Assembly (NCBI GenBank): GCA_029547705.1
Contig: JAKPOU010000026.1
Location: forward strand, 1-41,432
Length of the DNA stretch: 41,432 nt
Direction of reading: 5' to 3'
Source of the DNA: Bacteroidota bacterium
GTDB taxonomy: Bacteria; Bacteroidota; Bacteroidia; Bacteroidales; VadinHA17
Shown here: piece after piece, positions 24,743-32,679 of the stretch
How positions within the stretch are numbered: position 1 is the first letter of the stretch
Layout of the letters: the number at the start of each line of letters is the position of its first letter
Position numbers and translations under genes: made by a program
The notes under the pieces: model-generated
What the model was told of the DNA's origin: nothing
Databases searched by the model: none
What the model saw: the letters and a program-made list of their open reading frames with translations, nothing else

Positions 24743-27028
24743 ATGTGTCATTCGTATGCGGATATTATCCTTCCTCTTGCAATAAAAGGAAGATTGACTT
24801 ACAGTATACCGGTTAATCTTCAGGATATTGCAAAGCCCGGTGTGCAAGCAATGGTCCAGTTGGGTAGCAGTAAGATTTACACAGGTATTATAGGGAAGAT
24901 ACATCACGAAAAACCGGATCTTGACAATATCAGACCAATAGTTAGAATTGTTGATCCACTCCCGGTCATTAATGAAAAACAGTTGATTTTCTGGAAATGG
25001 ATGTCGGATTATTACATGTGTTCCGAAGGAGAAGTCATAAAAGCGGCCATTCCCGGAATTTTCTTCCCTGAAGGTGATATATCAATGCATGTCAGCGAAA
25101 AGTATACGCCCCGGTTGGTAACTTTTATCAGGCTTGCCGGGGACTATTCTGAAAAAGGTTTGAATGAGATTCGTGATAAGCTGAGAAAAGCTCCTAAGCA
25201 GTTGGATCTGATCAATACATACTTACATCTCTCTGGGTTAAATACAAAAACTGAGCCGAGACCTATAAAAAAAACATTATTGCTGAGAAAAGCCGGATAT
25301 TCCCCAGCCGCACTGCAAGGATTGGTAAAGAAAGGTATTCTTCAGTGCATATCTCTTGAAGTCAGCAGACTGGAAGATAAAGTTTATGAGACAGAACCTC
25401 TGAACAGGCTCAGCATCACTCAACATTCAGTTCTGAAATCTGTTCAGGATCAGTTCCTGCACCGGGATGTGCTTCTTTTGCATGGCATTACTTCAAGCGG
25501 TAAGACTGAAATATATATTCATCTTATTGAAGAACAGCTTAAAAAAGGGAAACAGGTTTTATATCTGTTGCCTGAAATAGCACTTACGACACAGATAATT
25601 AAGAGGTTGAGAAAGCATTTCGGGAATATTACCGGAATTTATCATTCAAGGTTTTCAGACTCTGAAAGGGCGGAAATCTGGAAGAAAGTTGCAGAAAATG
25701 ACATTGAGAAAGGATACAGGCTTATACTCGGAGTGAGATCATCAATTTTCCTTCCGTTCAATAATCTCGGACTGGTAATAGTTGATGAGGAGCATGATAC
25801 TTCATATAAGCAGAATGAGCCTGCTCCGCGCTATCATGCGCGTGATTCAGCCATTATGCTGGCAGGATTTCATGAAGCGAAAACCATTCTGGGATCAGCC
25901 ACCCCGTCGGTGGAAAGCTACAGCAATGCCATCAGCCGTAAATACGGATTTGCAGAATTAACGGAAAGGTACGGCAAAGTCAGGCTGCCTGAGATAATTC
26001 TTGCCGACACAAGAGAGGCATACAGGAAAAAACTGATGGTTTCTCATTTCACCCCCGAGCTTCTTAATGCCATGGATCAGGCCCTGGCCAGGCAGGAACA
26101 GATTATCCTGTTCAGGAACAGGAGGGGATTCGCGCCCTGGGTGGAATGTTCTGAATGCGGCTGGATACAGTTATGCAGGCAATGCGCCGTGAGCATGACA
26201 TATCACAAGGCTGAAGGGAACATGCTTTGCCATTACTGCGGGGACAGAAGGCCGGTGCCGTCAAAATGCGGGAACTGTGGAAGCACCGGACTTGCGACAA
26301 GGGGATTCGGAACCGAAAAGATAGAGGATGAAATAAAGATTGTTTTTCCCTCAGCCCGCGTGGCCAGAATGGATCAGGATACAACAAGGGGCAAGAATTC
26401 ATTCAGCAGAATAATCAGGGAATTTGAGGACAGACGCATAGATATACTGATCGGAACACAGATGATATCTAAGGGTCTTGATTTTGAAAACCTTACTGTT
26501 GTCGGGATCCTGAATGCCGACAGTATGCTGAATTTCCCCGATTTCAGGGCACATGAACGGAGCTTTCAGCTGATGGAACAGGTTAGTGGCAGGGCAGGAC
26601 GAAGAGAGAAACAGGGAAGGGTTGTAATACAGACGGCTGATCCCGCGAACCGGATTATCAGGCTGGTTCTGCGTCATGACTATGAAGGAATATACCGGAT
26701 ACAGGCTGAAGAGCGGAGGACATTCAACTATCCGCCTTTCTGCCGTATGATCAGGATAGTGCTGAAACACCGCGACAAAATGCAGCTTAACAACTTTTCC
26801 GGCCGGCTGGCAGATGAGCTCAGAAATTATCCCGGTTACCATGTGCTTGGTCCTGAATTCCCGGTTATATCACAGATACAGCTTTACCATATCAAAACGA
26901 TCCTGATTAAGATTGAAAAACAGAGATCTCTTTCCGGGGCTAAGGAAAAGATAGCCGGATCCATCGGCAGGATCCGGAAAATGAAGGGTTCCGGCGGTTT
27001 GAAAATATCAGTTGATGTAGATCCCTAG
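24743..27028 (+). CDS. priA: Primosomal protein N' (PriA helicase)
   Basis: The 761-residue DEAH-type helicase restarts stalled replication forks by loading the replicative helicase. The N-terminal 3'BD/WH region covers about 1-220. Walker A is LLHGITSSGKTE with K254. The DEEH box is at 348-351 in VDEEHDTSYKQ, the aromatic-rich loop. The zinc-binding domain has four CxxC pairs between about residues 469 and 515 (CSECG, CRQCA, CHYCG, CGNCG). The helicase C-terminal motifs include ILIGTQMISKGLDFENLTVVGI and QVSGRAGR. Length is normal. The 5' part of the gene looks more AT-rich than the 3' part, matching the AT-rich region just upstream. It has no same-strand upstream neighbour. Confidence 0.97.
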   Translation: MCHSYADIILPLAIKGRLTYSIPVNLQDIAKPGVQAMVQLGSSKIYTGIIGKIHHEKPDLDNIRPIVRIVDPLPVINEKQLIFWKWMSDYYMCSEGEVIKAAIPGIFFPEGDISMHVSEKYTPRLVTFIRLAGDYSEKGLNEIRDKLRKAPKQLDLINTYLHLSGLNTKTEPRPIKKTLLLRKAGYSPAALQGLVKKGILQCISLEVSRLEDKVYETEPLNRLSITQHSVLKSVQDQFLHRDVLLLHGITSSGKTEIYIHLIEEQLKKGKQVLYLLPEIALTTQIIKRLRKHFGNITGIYHSRFSDSERAEIWKKVAENDIEKGYRLILGVRSSIFLPFNNLGLVIVDEEHDTSYKQNEPAPRYHARDSAIMLAGFHEAKTILGSATPSVESYSNAISRKYGFAELTERYGKVRLPEIILADTREAYRKKLMVSHFTPELLNAMDQALARQEQIILFRNRRGFAPWVECSECGWIQLCRQCAVSMTYHKAEGNMLCHYCGDRRPVPSKCGNCGSTGLATRGFGTEKIEDEIKIVFPSARVARMDQDTTRGKNSFSRIIREFEDRRIDILIGTQMISKGLDFENLTVVGILNADSMLNFPDFRAHERSFQLMEQVSGRAGRREKQGRVVIQTADPANRIIRLVLRHDYEGIYRIQAEERRTFNYPPFCRMIRIVLKHRDKMQLNNFSGRLADELRNYPGYHVLGPEFPVISQIQLYHIKTILIKIEKQRSLSGAKEKIAGSIGRIRKMKGSGGLKISVDVDP

Positions 27029-27057
27029 CTGTTATTACGGATGCGGAAAAAATTTGT

Positions 27058-27065
27058 TATTTTTG
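27058..27065 (+). promoter_or_regulatory. -7 box upstream of the DUF6165 gene
   Basis: TATTTTTG is an exact TAnnTTTG match in the 153-base gap after priA, 116 bases before the DUF6165 ATG. A matching TTTG box is not seen at 19-21 bases. It could drive the DUF6165-GT9-GH92 group with a long leader. Confidence 0.4.
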
Positions 27066-27145
27066 ATAGAATAAGCCAGCAGGTAACTGAAGCAGCCACA
27101 CTAACCCGGGCAAGCGGAACAGTTGAAACAATGAGGCTGCTGAAG

Positions 27146-27180
27146 TAATTGAAATAACTGAAATAACTGAAATAATTGAG
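27146..27180 (+). repeat. 9-bp tandem repeat, about four copies
   Basis: Units are TAATTGAAA, TAACTGAAA, TAACTGAAA and a shortened TAATTGAG, end to end. The array ends one base before the DUF6165 start codon, so it lies in the leader of the envelope-glycan gene group. Confidence 0.8.
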
Positions 27181-27181
27181 T

Positions 27182-27553
27182 ATGAAAATAGAAGTATCAA
27201 ACGGAGAGATTATAGATAAGCTTACCATCCTCAGGATAAAGAGCGAACGGATCAGGGATAAAGACAAGCTCATGAATATCATGAAGGAATATGATGAGCT
27301 GAAGAATCAGGCATCCTCCATACTGAGCCAGGATGATCCTCTTTACCAGGCCCTCTACGACATCAACAATGAATTGTGGGATATTGAGGACAATATCCGT
27401 GAACTGGAACGCAGAAAGGATTTTGGCAGGGAGTTTATTGAAACGGCCCGTTCAGTTTATTTCAGGAACGATAAAAGGGCAGAAATAAAAAGGGAAATAA
27501 ATATCAGGACATCTTCAGGTTATATAGAAGAAAAATCTTTCGGAAAGTATTGA
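27182..27553 (+). CDS. DUF6165 family protein
   Basis: The 123-residue protein matches the small DUF6165 family. It starts MKIEVSNGEIIDKLTIL, has a helical middle, an ELWDIEDNIRELE segment near residue 70, and a conserved end with ARSVYFRNDKRAEIKREIN and EEKS. The family has no proven role, but members are usually encoded next to lipopolysaccharide or glycan glycosyltransferases, as here. There is no signal peptide or membrane segment, so it should be cytoplasmic, and it may be a partner of the adjacent GT9 enzyme (inference). I chose the ATG at 27182 over an upstream TTG (27176) that lies within the 9-bp repeat. One base separates its stop from the GT9 start. Confidence 0.8.
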   Translation: MKIEVSNGEIIDKLTILRIKSERIRDKDKLMNIMKEYDELKNQASSILSQDDPLYQALYDINNELWDIEDNIRELERRKDFGREFIETARSVYFRNDKRAEIKREINIRTSSGYIEEKSFGKY

Positions 27554-27554
27554 A

Positions 27555-28583
27555 ATGCATCTTCTTGTTATCAGGACATCGGCTATGGGAGATGTTGCCC
27601 TGACAGTGCCGGTAATCGGTTCTCTCCGGGTGCAGCATCCCGAAATAAGGGTGACCCTGCTGACAAGACCCCTGTTCAGGCCTTTCTTCAGTTCGCTGCC
27701 TTCCCTTGATATCCGTGATGCCCGCTTCGATGGAATCCATAAAGGATTCACCGGACTGATAAGACTTTACCGGGACTGTACAAGAGACGGGGATTATGAT
27801 TATATTATTGATCTTCATGACGTACTGAGAACAAAAATTCTGAGATGGCTGTTCAGGCTTTCCGGGAAAAAATCCTTTGTGATTGACAAGGGCAGAAGGG
27901 AAAAAAGAAAACTCATAAGGGGGAAAAACAAATCCGCGCTCAGACACACAGTTGAAAGATATCTGGATGTTTTTTCCAGGGCAGGTATTAATATCGATCC
28001 GATGAAATGGAAAGGCATTTTACCTGCACCGGGAGCAATTGAAAAGATTGGCGGCATTATTGACAACAGCGCTGTGATGAATATAGGGATCGCACCATAT
28101 GCCAGGCATCCTCTGAAAGTATGGCCTGAGGAATATGTCAGGCAACTCGCGGAAATGATCTCCGGGAAGCAGGATGTAAAATTCTGGCTTTTTGGCGGCA
28201 GGGATGAATACGGAAGGCTTTCGGTTCTTCAGTCAGCTATTCCGGGATCAGTTCTTGCTGCTGAAGATCTGACCCTTGATGAACAGCTGGCACTTATGAG
28301 CAGACTCGACCTGATGATCAGCATGGATTCTGCAAATATGCATATGGCTTCGCTTGCGGGAACAAAAGTGATTTCAGTATGGGGGGCAACGGATCCCCTC
28401 GCGGGTTTTGGCGCATGGAACCAGCCCGTGGAATTCTCCATGAGTATTCCTGTTGATGAACTTACATGCAGGCCATGTACTGTTTACGGAAAAGGAAAAT
28501 GCAGAAGAGGAGACTTTGCATGCATGAGATGGCTTCTTCCAGGAATGATATTTACAAGGCTTATCCAACTTGAATTACTATAA
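27555..28583 (+). CDS. Glycosyltransferase family 9 (heptosyltransferase-like)
   Basis: The 342-residue protein is a GT-B enzyme of the ADP-heptose:LPS heptosyltransferase family. It begins with the family N-terminus LLVIRTSAMGDVALTVPVI. The C-terminal lobe has IGIAPYARHPLKVWPEEY near residue 175, WLFGGRDEYGRL near 213, and the donor-site SMDSANMHMASLAGTKVISVWGATDP near 255. The cysteine-rich end (CRPCTVYGKGKCRRGDFACM) is common in Bacteroidota members. It likely adds a sugar during lipid A core or another surface glycan synthesis at the inner membrane. It sits between DUF6165 (one base upstream) and GH92 (four bases downstream), a probable operon. Confidence 0.9.
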   Translation: MHLLVIRTSAMGDVALTVPVIGSLRVQHPEIRVTLLTRPLFRPFFSSLPSLDIRDARFDGIHKGFTGLIRLYRDCTRDGDYDYIIDLHDVLRTKILRWLFRLSGKKSFVIDKGRREKRKLIRGKNKSALRHTVERYLDVFSRAGINIDPMKWKGILPAPGAIEKIGGIIDNSAVMNIGIAPYARHPLKVWPEEYVRQLAEMISGKQDVKFWLFGGRDEYGRLSVLQSAIPGSVLAAEDLTLDEQLALMSRLDLMISMDSANMHMASLAGTKVISVWGATDPLAGFGAWNQPVEFSMSIPVDELTCRPCTVYGKGKCRRGDFACMRWLLPGMIFTRLIQLELL

Positions 28584-28587
28584 AACC

Positions 28588-30936
28588 ATGATTATGAATA
28601 TTATCAGACTTTTCCGGAAAGTGCTCCGCCCTGAAGGTTTCGTTTCAGTTGCGGCATTTATTATGCTGTGCCCGATGATCCTGTCAACGGGATGTTCAGA
28701 TATCAGATCCGATGATGATTTTGATCCTGTTGAGCTTGTCAGTCCCCTTATGGGCACTGACTCCGAATTCAGGCTTTCAAACGGGAATACTTACCCGGCG
28801 ATAGCCCTTCCCTGGGGAATGAATTTCTGGACGCCGCAGACCCGCAGGATGGGCGACGGCTGGGCATATACCTATAATGACGTAAAGATAATGGGTATAA
28901 AGCAGACACATCAGCCCAGTCCCTGGATCAATGATTATGCGGCATTCTCCCTGATGCCGGTTACGGGAAAACTCAGGATAAGGGAGGATGAAAGGGCATC
29001 ATGGTTCTCCCACAAGGCCGAAATTGCCAAACCATACTATTACAGTGTTTACCTTGCTGATTATGATGTTACTGCTGAAGTGACACCGACTGAAAGAGGA
29101 GCAATATTCAGGTTCACTTTTCCTGAAAACGACTCATCATATATTCTTGTTGATGGTTTCAACGGAGGATCAATGGTGAAGATCATTCCATCAGAGCGGA
29201 AAGTGGTGGGATATTGCAGGAACAACCACGGCGGGGTACCCGAAAATTTCCATAACTATTTTGTTGCTGTTTTTGATAAAGATTTCTCCCTGGCACACAC
29301 CTGGAACGGCGACGTGCTTACTCCCGGCATTCTGGAGAATGAAGGCAGGCATACCGGGGCTGTACTGGGCTTCAAAACCGCCCGTGGTGAAAAGATCAGT
29401 GTGAAAGTTGCTTCTTCCTTTATCAGTCCTGAGCAGGCCGAGCTCAACCTCAGGCGTGAAACCGGCAACAAAAGCTTTGACGAGCTCGTGAGGAAGGGTA
29501 AGAAAATATGGAATGATGAACTGAAAAAGATACAGGTGGAAGGTGGAACCTCCGACCAGCAGAGGACCTTCTATTCCTGTCTTTACAGAATGCTTCTCTT
29601 TCCGCGGGCTTTCCACGAACTGGATGAAAACAACGCTGTTGTTCATTATAGCCCGTATAACGGGGAAGTGCTTCCCGGATACATGTATACCGATAACGGA
29701 TTCTGGGATACTTTCAGGGCAGTCTTTCCCTTTTTCACGCTTATGTATCCTGAACTGAACAGCAGGATAATGGAAGGACTTGCCAATACCTACAGGGAGA
29801 GCGGATGGCTCCCGGAATGGGCCAGCCCGGGTCATCGTGACTGCATGATAGGTTCAAACTCCGCCTCCCTGATTGCTGATTCATACCTGAAGGGGATACG
29901 GGGATATGATATTGATATTCTGTATGAAGCAATACTGAAAAATACCCTTGGCGCCGGACCTGTTTCGTCGGTGGGGCGCCTCGGGGCGGAATACTACAAC
30001 AGGCTTGGTTATGTGCCCTATGATGTTGGCATAAATGAAAACACAGCACGTACCCTTGAATATGCCTATGCCGATTTCTGTATCTGGAAGCTGGCCAGGA
30101 AGCTTAAAAGGCCGCAGGAGGAGATTGACCTCTTTGCGAAGCGGGCAATGAACTACAGGAATGTGTTTGATCCGGGACGGAAGCTGATGAGAGGCAGGAA
30201 TGAAGACGGTTCCTTCCAGTCGCCCTTCAGCCCGTATAAATGGGGTGATGCCTTTACGGAAGGCAACAGCTGGCACTATACATGGAGTGTTTTTCAGGAT
30301 ATTGCCGGACTTGTTGAACTGATGGGAGGCAAGGATGAATTTGTGCTTAAGCTTGACTCAATTTTTGAGGTCCCTCCCGTGTTTGACTATTCCTATTATG
30401 GCATAGTGATTCATGAAATACGGGAAATGCAGATCATGAACATGGGTAACTATGCACATGGCAATCAGCCGATACAGCACATGATTTACCTTTACAACTA
30501 TGCCGGTCAGCCCTGGAAAACACAGATGCGCGTAAGGGAGGTAATGGAAAAGCTTTACAATTATACACCCGATGGTTATTGCGGTGATGAGGATAACGGA
30601 CAGACATCGGCATGGTACGTCCTTTCAGCCCTGGGCTTTTATCCTGTCACACCCGGAACCGACGAATATGTTTTCGGATCACCCCTTTTTGACAGGGTTA
30701 TCCTTACCTTTGAAAACGGCAAAAGGTTTGTCGTGGACGCTCCGGGTAACAGCAAAAAGAATGTGTATATAAACAGTATCAGTCTTAACGGAAAATCATT
30801 CAGACGGAATTATATAACTCATTATGAGCTTCAGAGAGGAGGAAAGCTCACATTCAGCATGTCGGCTGAAGCAAACAGGAAAAGGGGAACAGAAGAAAGT
30901 ACATTTCCCTATTCAATGAGTACTGAAAGAAAATAG
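28588..30936 (+). CDS. GH92 family alpha-mannosidase, lipoprotein
   Basis: The product is 782 residues from ATG 28588. It has a long N-terminal signal with lipobox LSTGC (Cys36), so it should be a lipidated periplasmic or surface enzyme. GH92 enzymes are calcium-dependent exo-alpha-mannosidases; typical segments are PLMGTDSEFRLSNGNTYPA near residue 50, GDGWAYTYND, IKQTHQPSPWINDY, GYMYTDNGFWDTFR, and the late catalytic region HGNQPIQHMIYLYNYAGQPW, then DGYCGDEDNGQTSAW. Linkage preference (1,2, 1,3, 1,4 or 1,6) cannot be read. An upstream TTG (28570) would overlap the GT9 gene; the ATG four bases after the GT9 stop is preferred. Its location after a transferase, not in a SusCD-type polysaccharide locus, is unusual. 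Confidence 0.9.
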   Translation: MIMNIIRLFRKVLRPEGFVSVAAFIMLCPMILSTGCSDIRSDDDFDPVELVSPLMGTDSEFRLSNGNTYPAIALPWGMNFWTPQTRRMGDGWAYTYNDVKIMGIKQTHQPSPWINDYAAFSLMPVTGKLRIREDERASWFSHKAEIAKPYYYSVYLADYDVTAEVTPTERGAIFRFTFPENDSSYILVDGFNGGSMVKIIPSERKVVGYCRNNHGGVPENFHNYFVAVFDKDFSLAHTWNGDVLTPGILENEGRHTGAVLGFKTARGEKISVKVASSFISPEQAELNLRRETGNKSFDELVRKGKKIWNDELKKIQVEGGTSDQQRTFYSCLYRMLLFPRAFHELDENNAVVHYSPYNGEVLPGYMYTDNGFWDTFRAVFPFFTLMYPELNSRIMEGLANTYRESGWLPEWASPGHRDCMIGSNSASLIADSYLKGIRGYDIDILYEAILKNTLGAGPVSSVGRLGAEYYNRLGYVPYDVGINENTARTLEYAYADFCIWKLARKLKRPQEEIDLFAKRAMNYRNVFDPGRKLMRGRNEDGSFQSPFSPYKWGDAFTEGNSWHYTWSVFQDIAGLVELMGGKDEFVLKLDSIFEVPPVFDYSYYGIVIHEIREMQIMNMGNYAHGNQPIQHMIYLYNYAGQPWKTQMRVREVMEKLYNYTPDGYCGDEDNGQTSAWYVLSALGFYPVTPGTDEYVFGSPLFDRVILTFENGKRFVVDAPGNSKKNVYINSISLNGKSFRRNYITHYELQRGGKLTFSMSAEANRKRGTEESTFPYSMSTERK

Positions 30937-30983
30937 AATACAGAAAGTAACTAAAGAAGACAGGATCGAAAACTTTATGATAA

Positions 30984-31006
30984 GCTTCCGGCAGTCTTCG
31001 GAAGGC
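30984..31006. terminator. Hairpin between convergent GH92 and DUF5009 genes
   Basis: GCTTCCG (30984-30990) pairs with CGGAAGGC (30999-31006) with one bulged base. It lies between the two stop codons. There is only a short T run, so it is a moderate candidate for a bidirectional terminator. Confidence 0.5.
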
Positions 31007-31009
31007 TTT

Positions 31010-32200
31010 CTACAGTTTCAGTCTGATGTTGAAGCGCACAAGAAGTGCGGTCAGTCCTGCCATTGCCACTGCCCAGATTATTGATCCGGCAATCACAATC
31101 GCCGGCGACTGGGATTGCTTGTAAATGAGTATCGGAAGATTTGTCATCCAGATCAGATGATACAATACCGAAGGTGCAAGGTATGTGGTAAGGGAATGTT
31201 GTCCGGCAGGCATGATAAAGCCCGCCCATTTTTTCCTTCCTTTTATGTCAACTATCCAGTATATAAGGATATAGATAAGAAAGCTTATTCCGTTGCATAT
31301 CATCCCCCAGCTTGGAGTGGCCCATATCTTCGAGATGATGAACCAGCGGCGGAGAATGAATCCGGAGACCAGGCAAAACACTCCGAGAGCTATGAATATC
31401 GGGATGATATTGCTGTTTTCCTCTGATTTGAGCTTTTTCAGTATCACTCCGGCCAGCAGTCCCGACAATACAATGAAAGGTGTGTTTCCGCCGATAAGAA
31501 CACCAAGGTATGGCTGAAGCGAGTCAAGAAAAGTCAGCAATCTGAGAGAAGATAAAATATTGAGCACAAGAAAGAAGAGCACTGCCATCAGTGTTTTCCA
31601 TACCGAATCGCGGAAGAGGAGATATGTGAATGCCGTGACAAGGTACCCCCAGCCGATGAGGCCCAGTATCCCCCACCATCCGGTTATAAGGGAACCATTG
31701 TTTATTTCTTCCCCGGAACGGAATTTGAATACCAGGTAAATAAGTATAGCCAGTCCAGTAAGCTTATATCCTGCTATTGTATAGATCCTTTCTCTGGCAT
31801 TGGGGTAATCGTTCCATAAAAGGAAGACAGCTATATACATCAGCAGGGCCCAGAGGTTCATGCTTAGTCCGGTAAGTTCAGCATTGACCCTGGTGGAGTT
31901 CAGCATAAGCACACCTATTATTAACAGGCTGACCGATCTTGTGATGATATGTCTGCTGATATCTGCATTACTGTCACCCCTGAAAAATCTTTTTGAAAGA
32001 GCGAAAGGAACTGCCAGTCCCACAATAAACAGGAATCCGGGAAAAACCCAGTCGGCCAGTCCCATGCCGTCGAAGCTTGCTTCCATGTGCCCGAGCCAGC
32101 GGGGTGCCACATGCATGTTGAGATCATTGACAAAAAGCATGAGCAGCAATGTCAGCCCGCGCATTATATCAATTGACAGGATACGGTTTTTGGATGCCAT
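31010..32200 (-). CDS. DUF5009 / heparan-alpha-glucosaminide acetyltransferase-like membrane protein
   Basis: The product is 396 residues from the preferred start. It begins NRILSIDIMRGLTLLLMLFVNDL, the first-helix signature of the DUF5009/DUF1624 branch of multi-pass acyltransferases (the SIDxMRG motif). It continues with about ten hydrophobic helices. HMEASFDGMGLADWVFPGFLFIVGLAVPFAL is the conserved second segment, and SLTTYLAPSVLYHL near the end contains the usual polar cluster. By family it may transfer an acetyl group onto a sugar across the inner membrane. An upstream in-frame ATG (32233) adds 11 residues not typical of the family. It converges on the GH92 gene, and its pairing with a glycosidase gene suggests a glycan-related role (inference). 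Confidence 0.82.
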   Translation of the reverse strand: MASKNRILSIDIMRGLTLLLMLFVNDLNMHVAPRWLGHMEASFDGMGLADWVFPGFLFIVGLAVPFALSKRFFRGDSNADISRHIITRSVSLLIIGVLMLNSTRVNAELTGLSMNLWALLMYIAVFLLWNDYPNARERIYTIAGYKLTGLAILIYLVFKFRSGEEINNGSLITGWWGILGLIGWGYLVTAFTYLLFRDSVWKTLMAVLFFLVLNILSSLRLLTFLDSLQPYLGVLIGGNTPFIVLSGLLAGVILKKLKSEENSNIIPIFIALGVFCLVSGFILRRWFIISKIWATPSWGMICNGISFLIYILIYWIVDIKGRKKWAGFIMPAGQHSLTTYLAPSVLYHLIWMTNLPILIYKQSQSPAIVIAGSIIWAVAMAGLTALLVRFNIRLKL

Positions 32201-32679
32201 GTCGAGGTATTTTAAGGAAAGTGTAAATATCATAAAAAAATTCCAATTCCTTCCTTTCCCTTATTTACCTCATCATCGTACCCTGATCAGTTCATTTTTT
32301 CTGCGGGAAATCTGAAACCGGTCTCAGGGGCAAGGCTTTTTTTGCCATCCTGCTCACAGCCCCGGAGAGAGGGATGCTGTGTATATCAGAATCAGATAAA
32401 AAGTTTAACTTTACGCTTCGAATAAACCCATTGTAAAATTCAAAATGAAACGACCATGTAAAGAACCTGCACACGGGTATGACTTCGGATTCATGGAAAT
32501 TCCGCTGCTTCTGCGGAACAAACTCCCGATAAATCGGGACAGGTACCCGCTTTCGCGGAACAGGTACCCGATAAATCGGGAACAAGCACCCGCTTACGCG
32601 GGACAGGTCCCGATGAACCGGGACAAGCACCCGCTTACGCGGGACAGGTATCGGAGTATTTAAATTAAATTATAGACAA
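32201..32679. other. Divergent spacer between DUF5009 and M3 genes, with repeat array
   Basis: About 480 bases hold the promoters of two divergent genes and the palindrome array (32500-32643). TAACTTTA at about 32408-32415 is a near-match to the -7 box for the plus strand. Frames at 32445-32663 (plus) and 32292-32630 (minus) exist, but most of their length translates the 21-base repeat, so I treat them as artefacts. Confidence 0.55.
32500..32643 (+). repeat. Tandem array of about 21-bp palindromic units
   Basis: Six palindromes start at 32525, 32546, 32567, 32589, 32609 and 32630, a spacing of 20-22 bases. Two types alternate. Type A is CCCGATAAATCGGG (32525, 32567), with CCCGATGAACCGGG at 32609. 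Type B is CCCGCTTACGCGGG (32589, 32630), with the imperfect CCCGCTTTCGCGG at 32546. Linkers are CAGGTA, CAAGCA or similar. A diverged hairpin (TTCCGC with GCGGAA, 32500-32518) precedes the array. Each unit could fold into a 4- to 6-bp hairpin in RNA. The array ends 36 bases before the M3 peptidase ATG. Confidence 0.92.

Noticed and set aside
29191..29835. 214-codon minus-strand ORF inside the GH92 gene
   Set aside because: Antisense to conserved GH92 segments; no motif or start signal.
32500..32643. CRISPR array
   Set aside because: The repeated units are themselves palindromes with only 6-7-base linkers and no variable 25-40-base spacers, and no cas gene is present.
32292..32663. Two small ORFs over the palindrome array (plus and minus strand)
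   Set aside because: Most of each frame translates the 21-base repeat; 21 is divisible by three, so long open frames arise from the repeat itself. No protein family is recognised.
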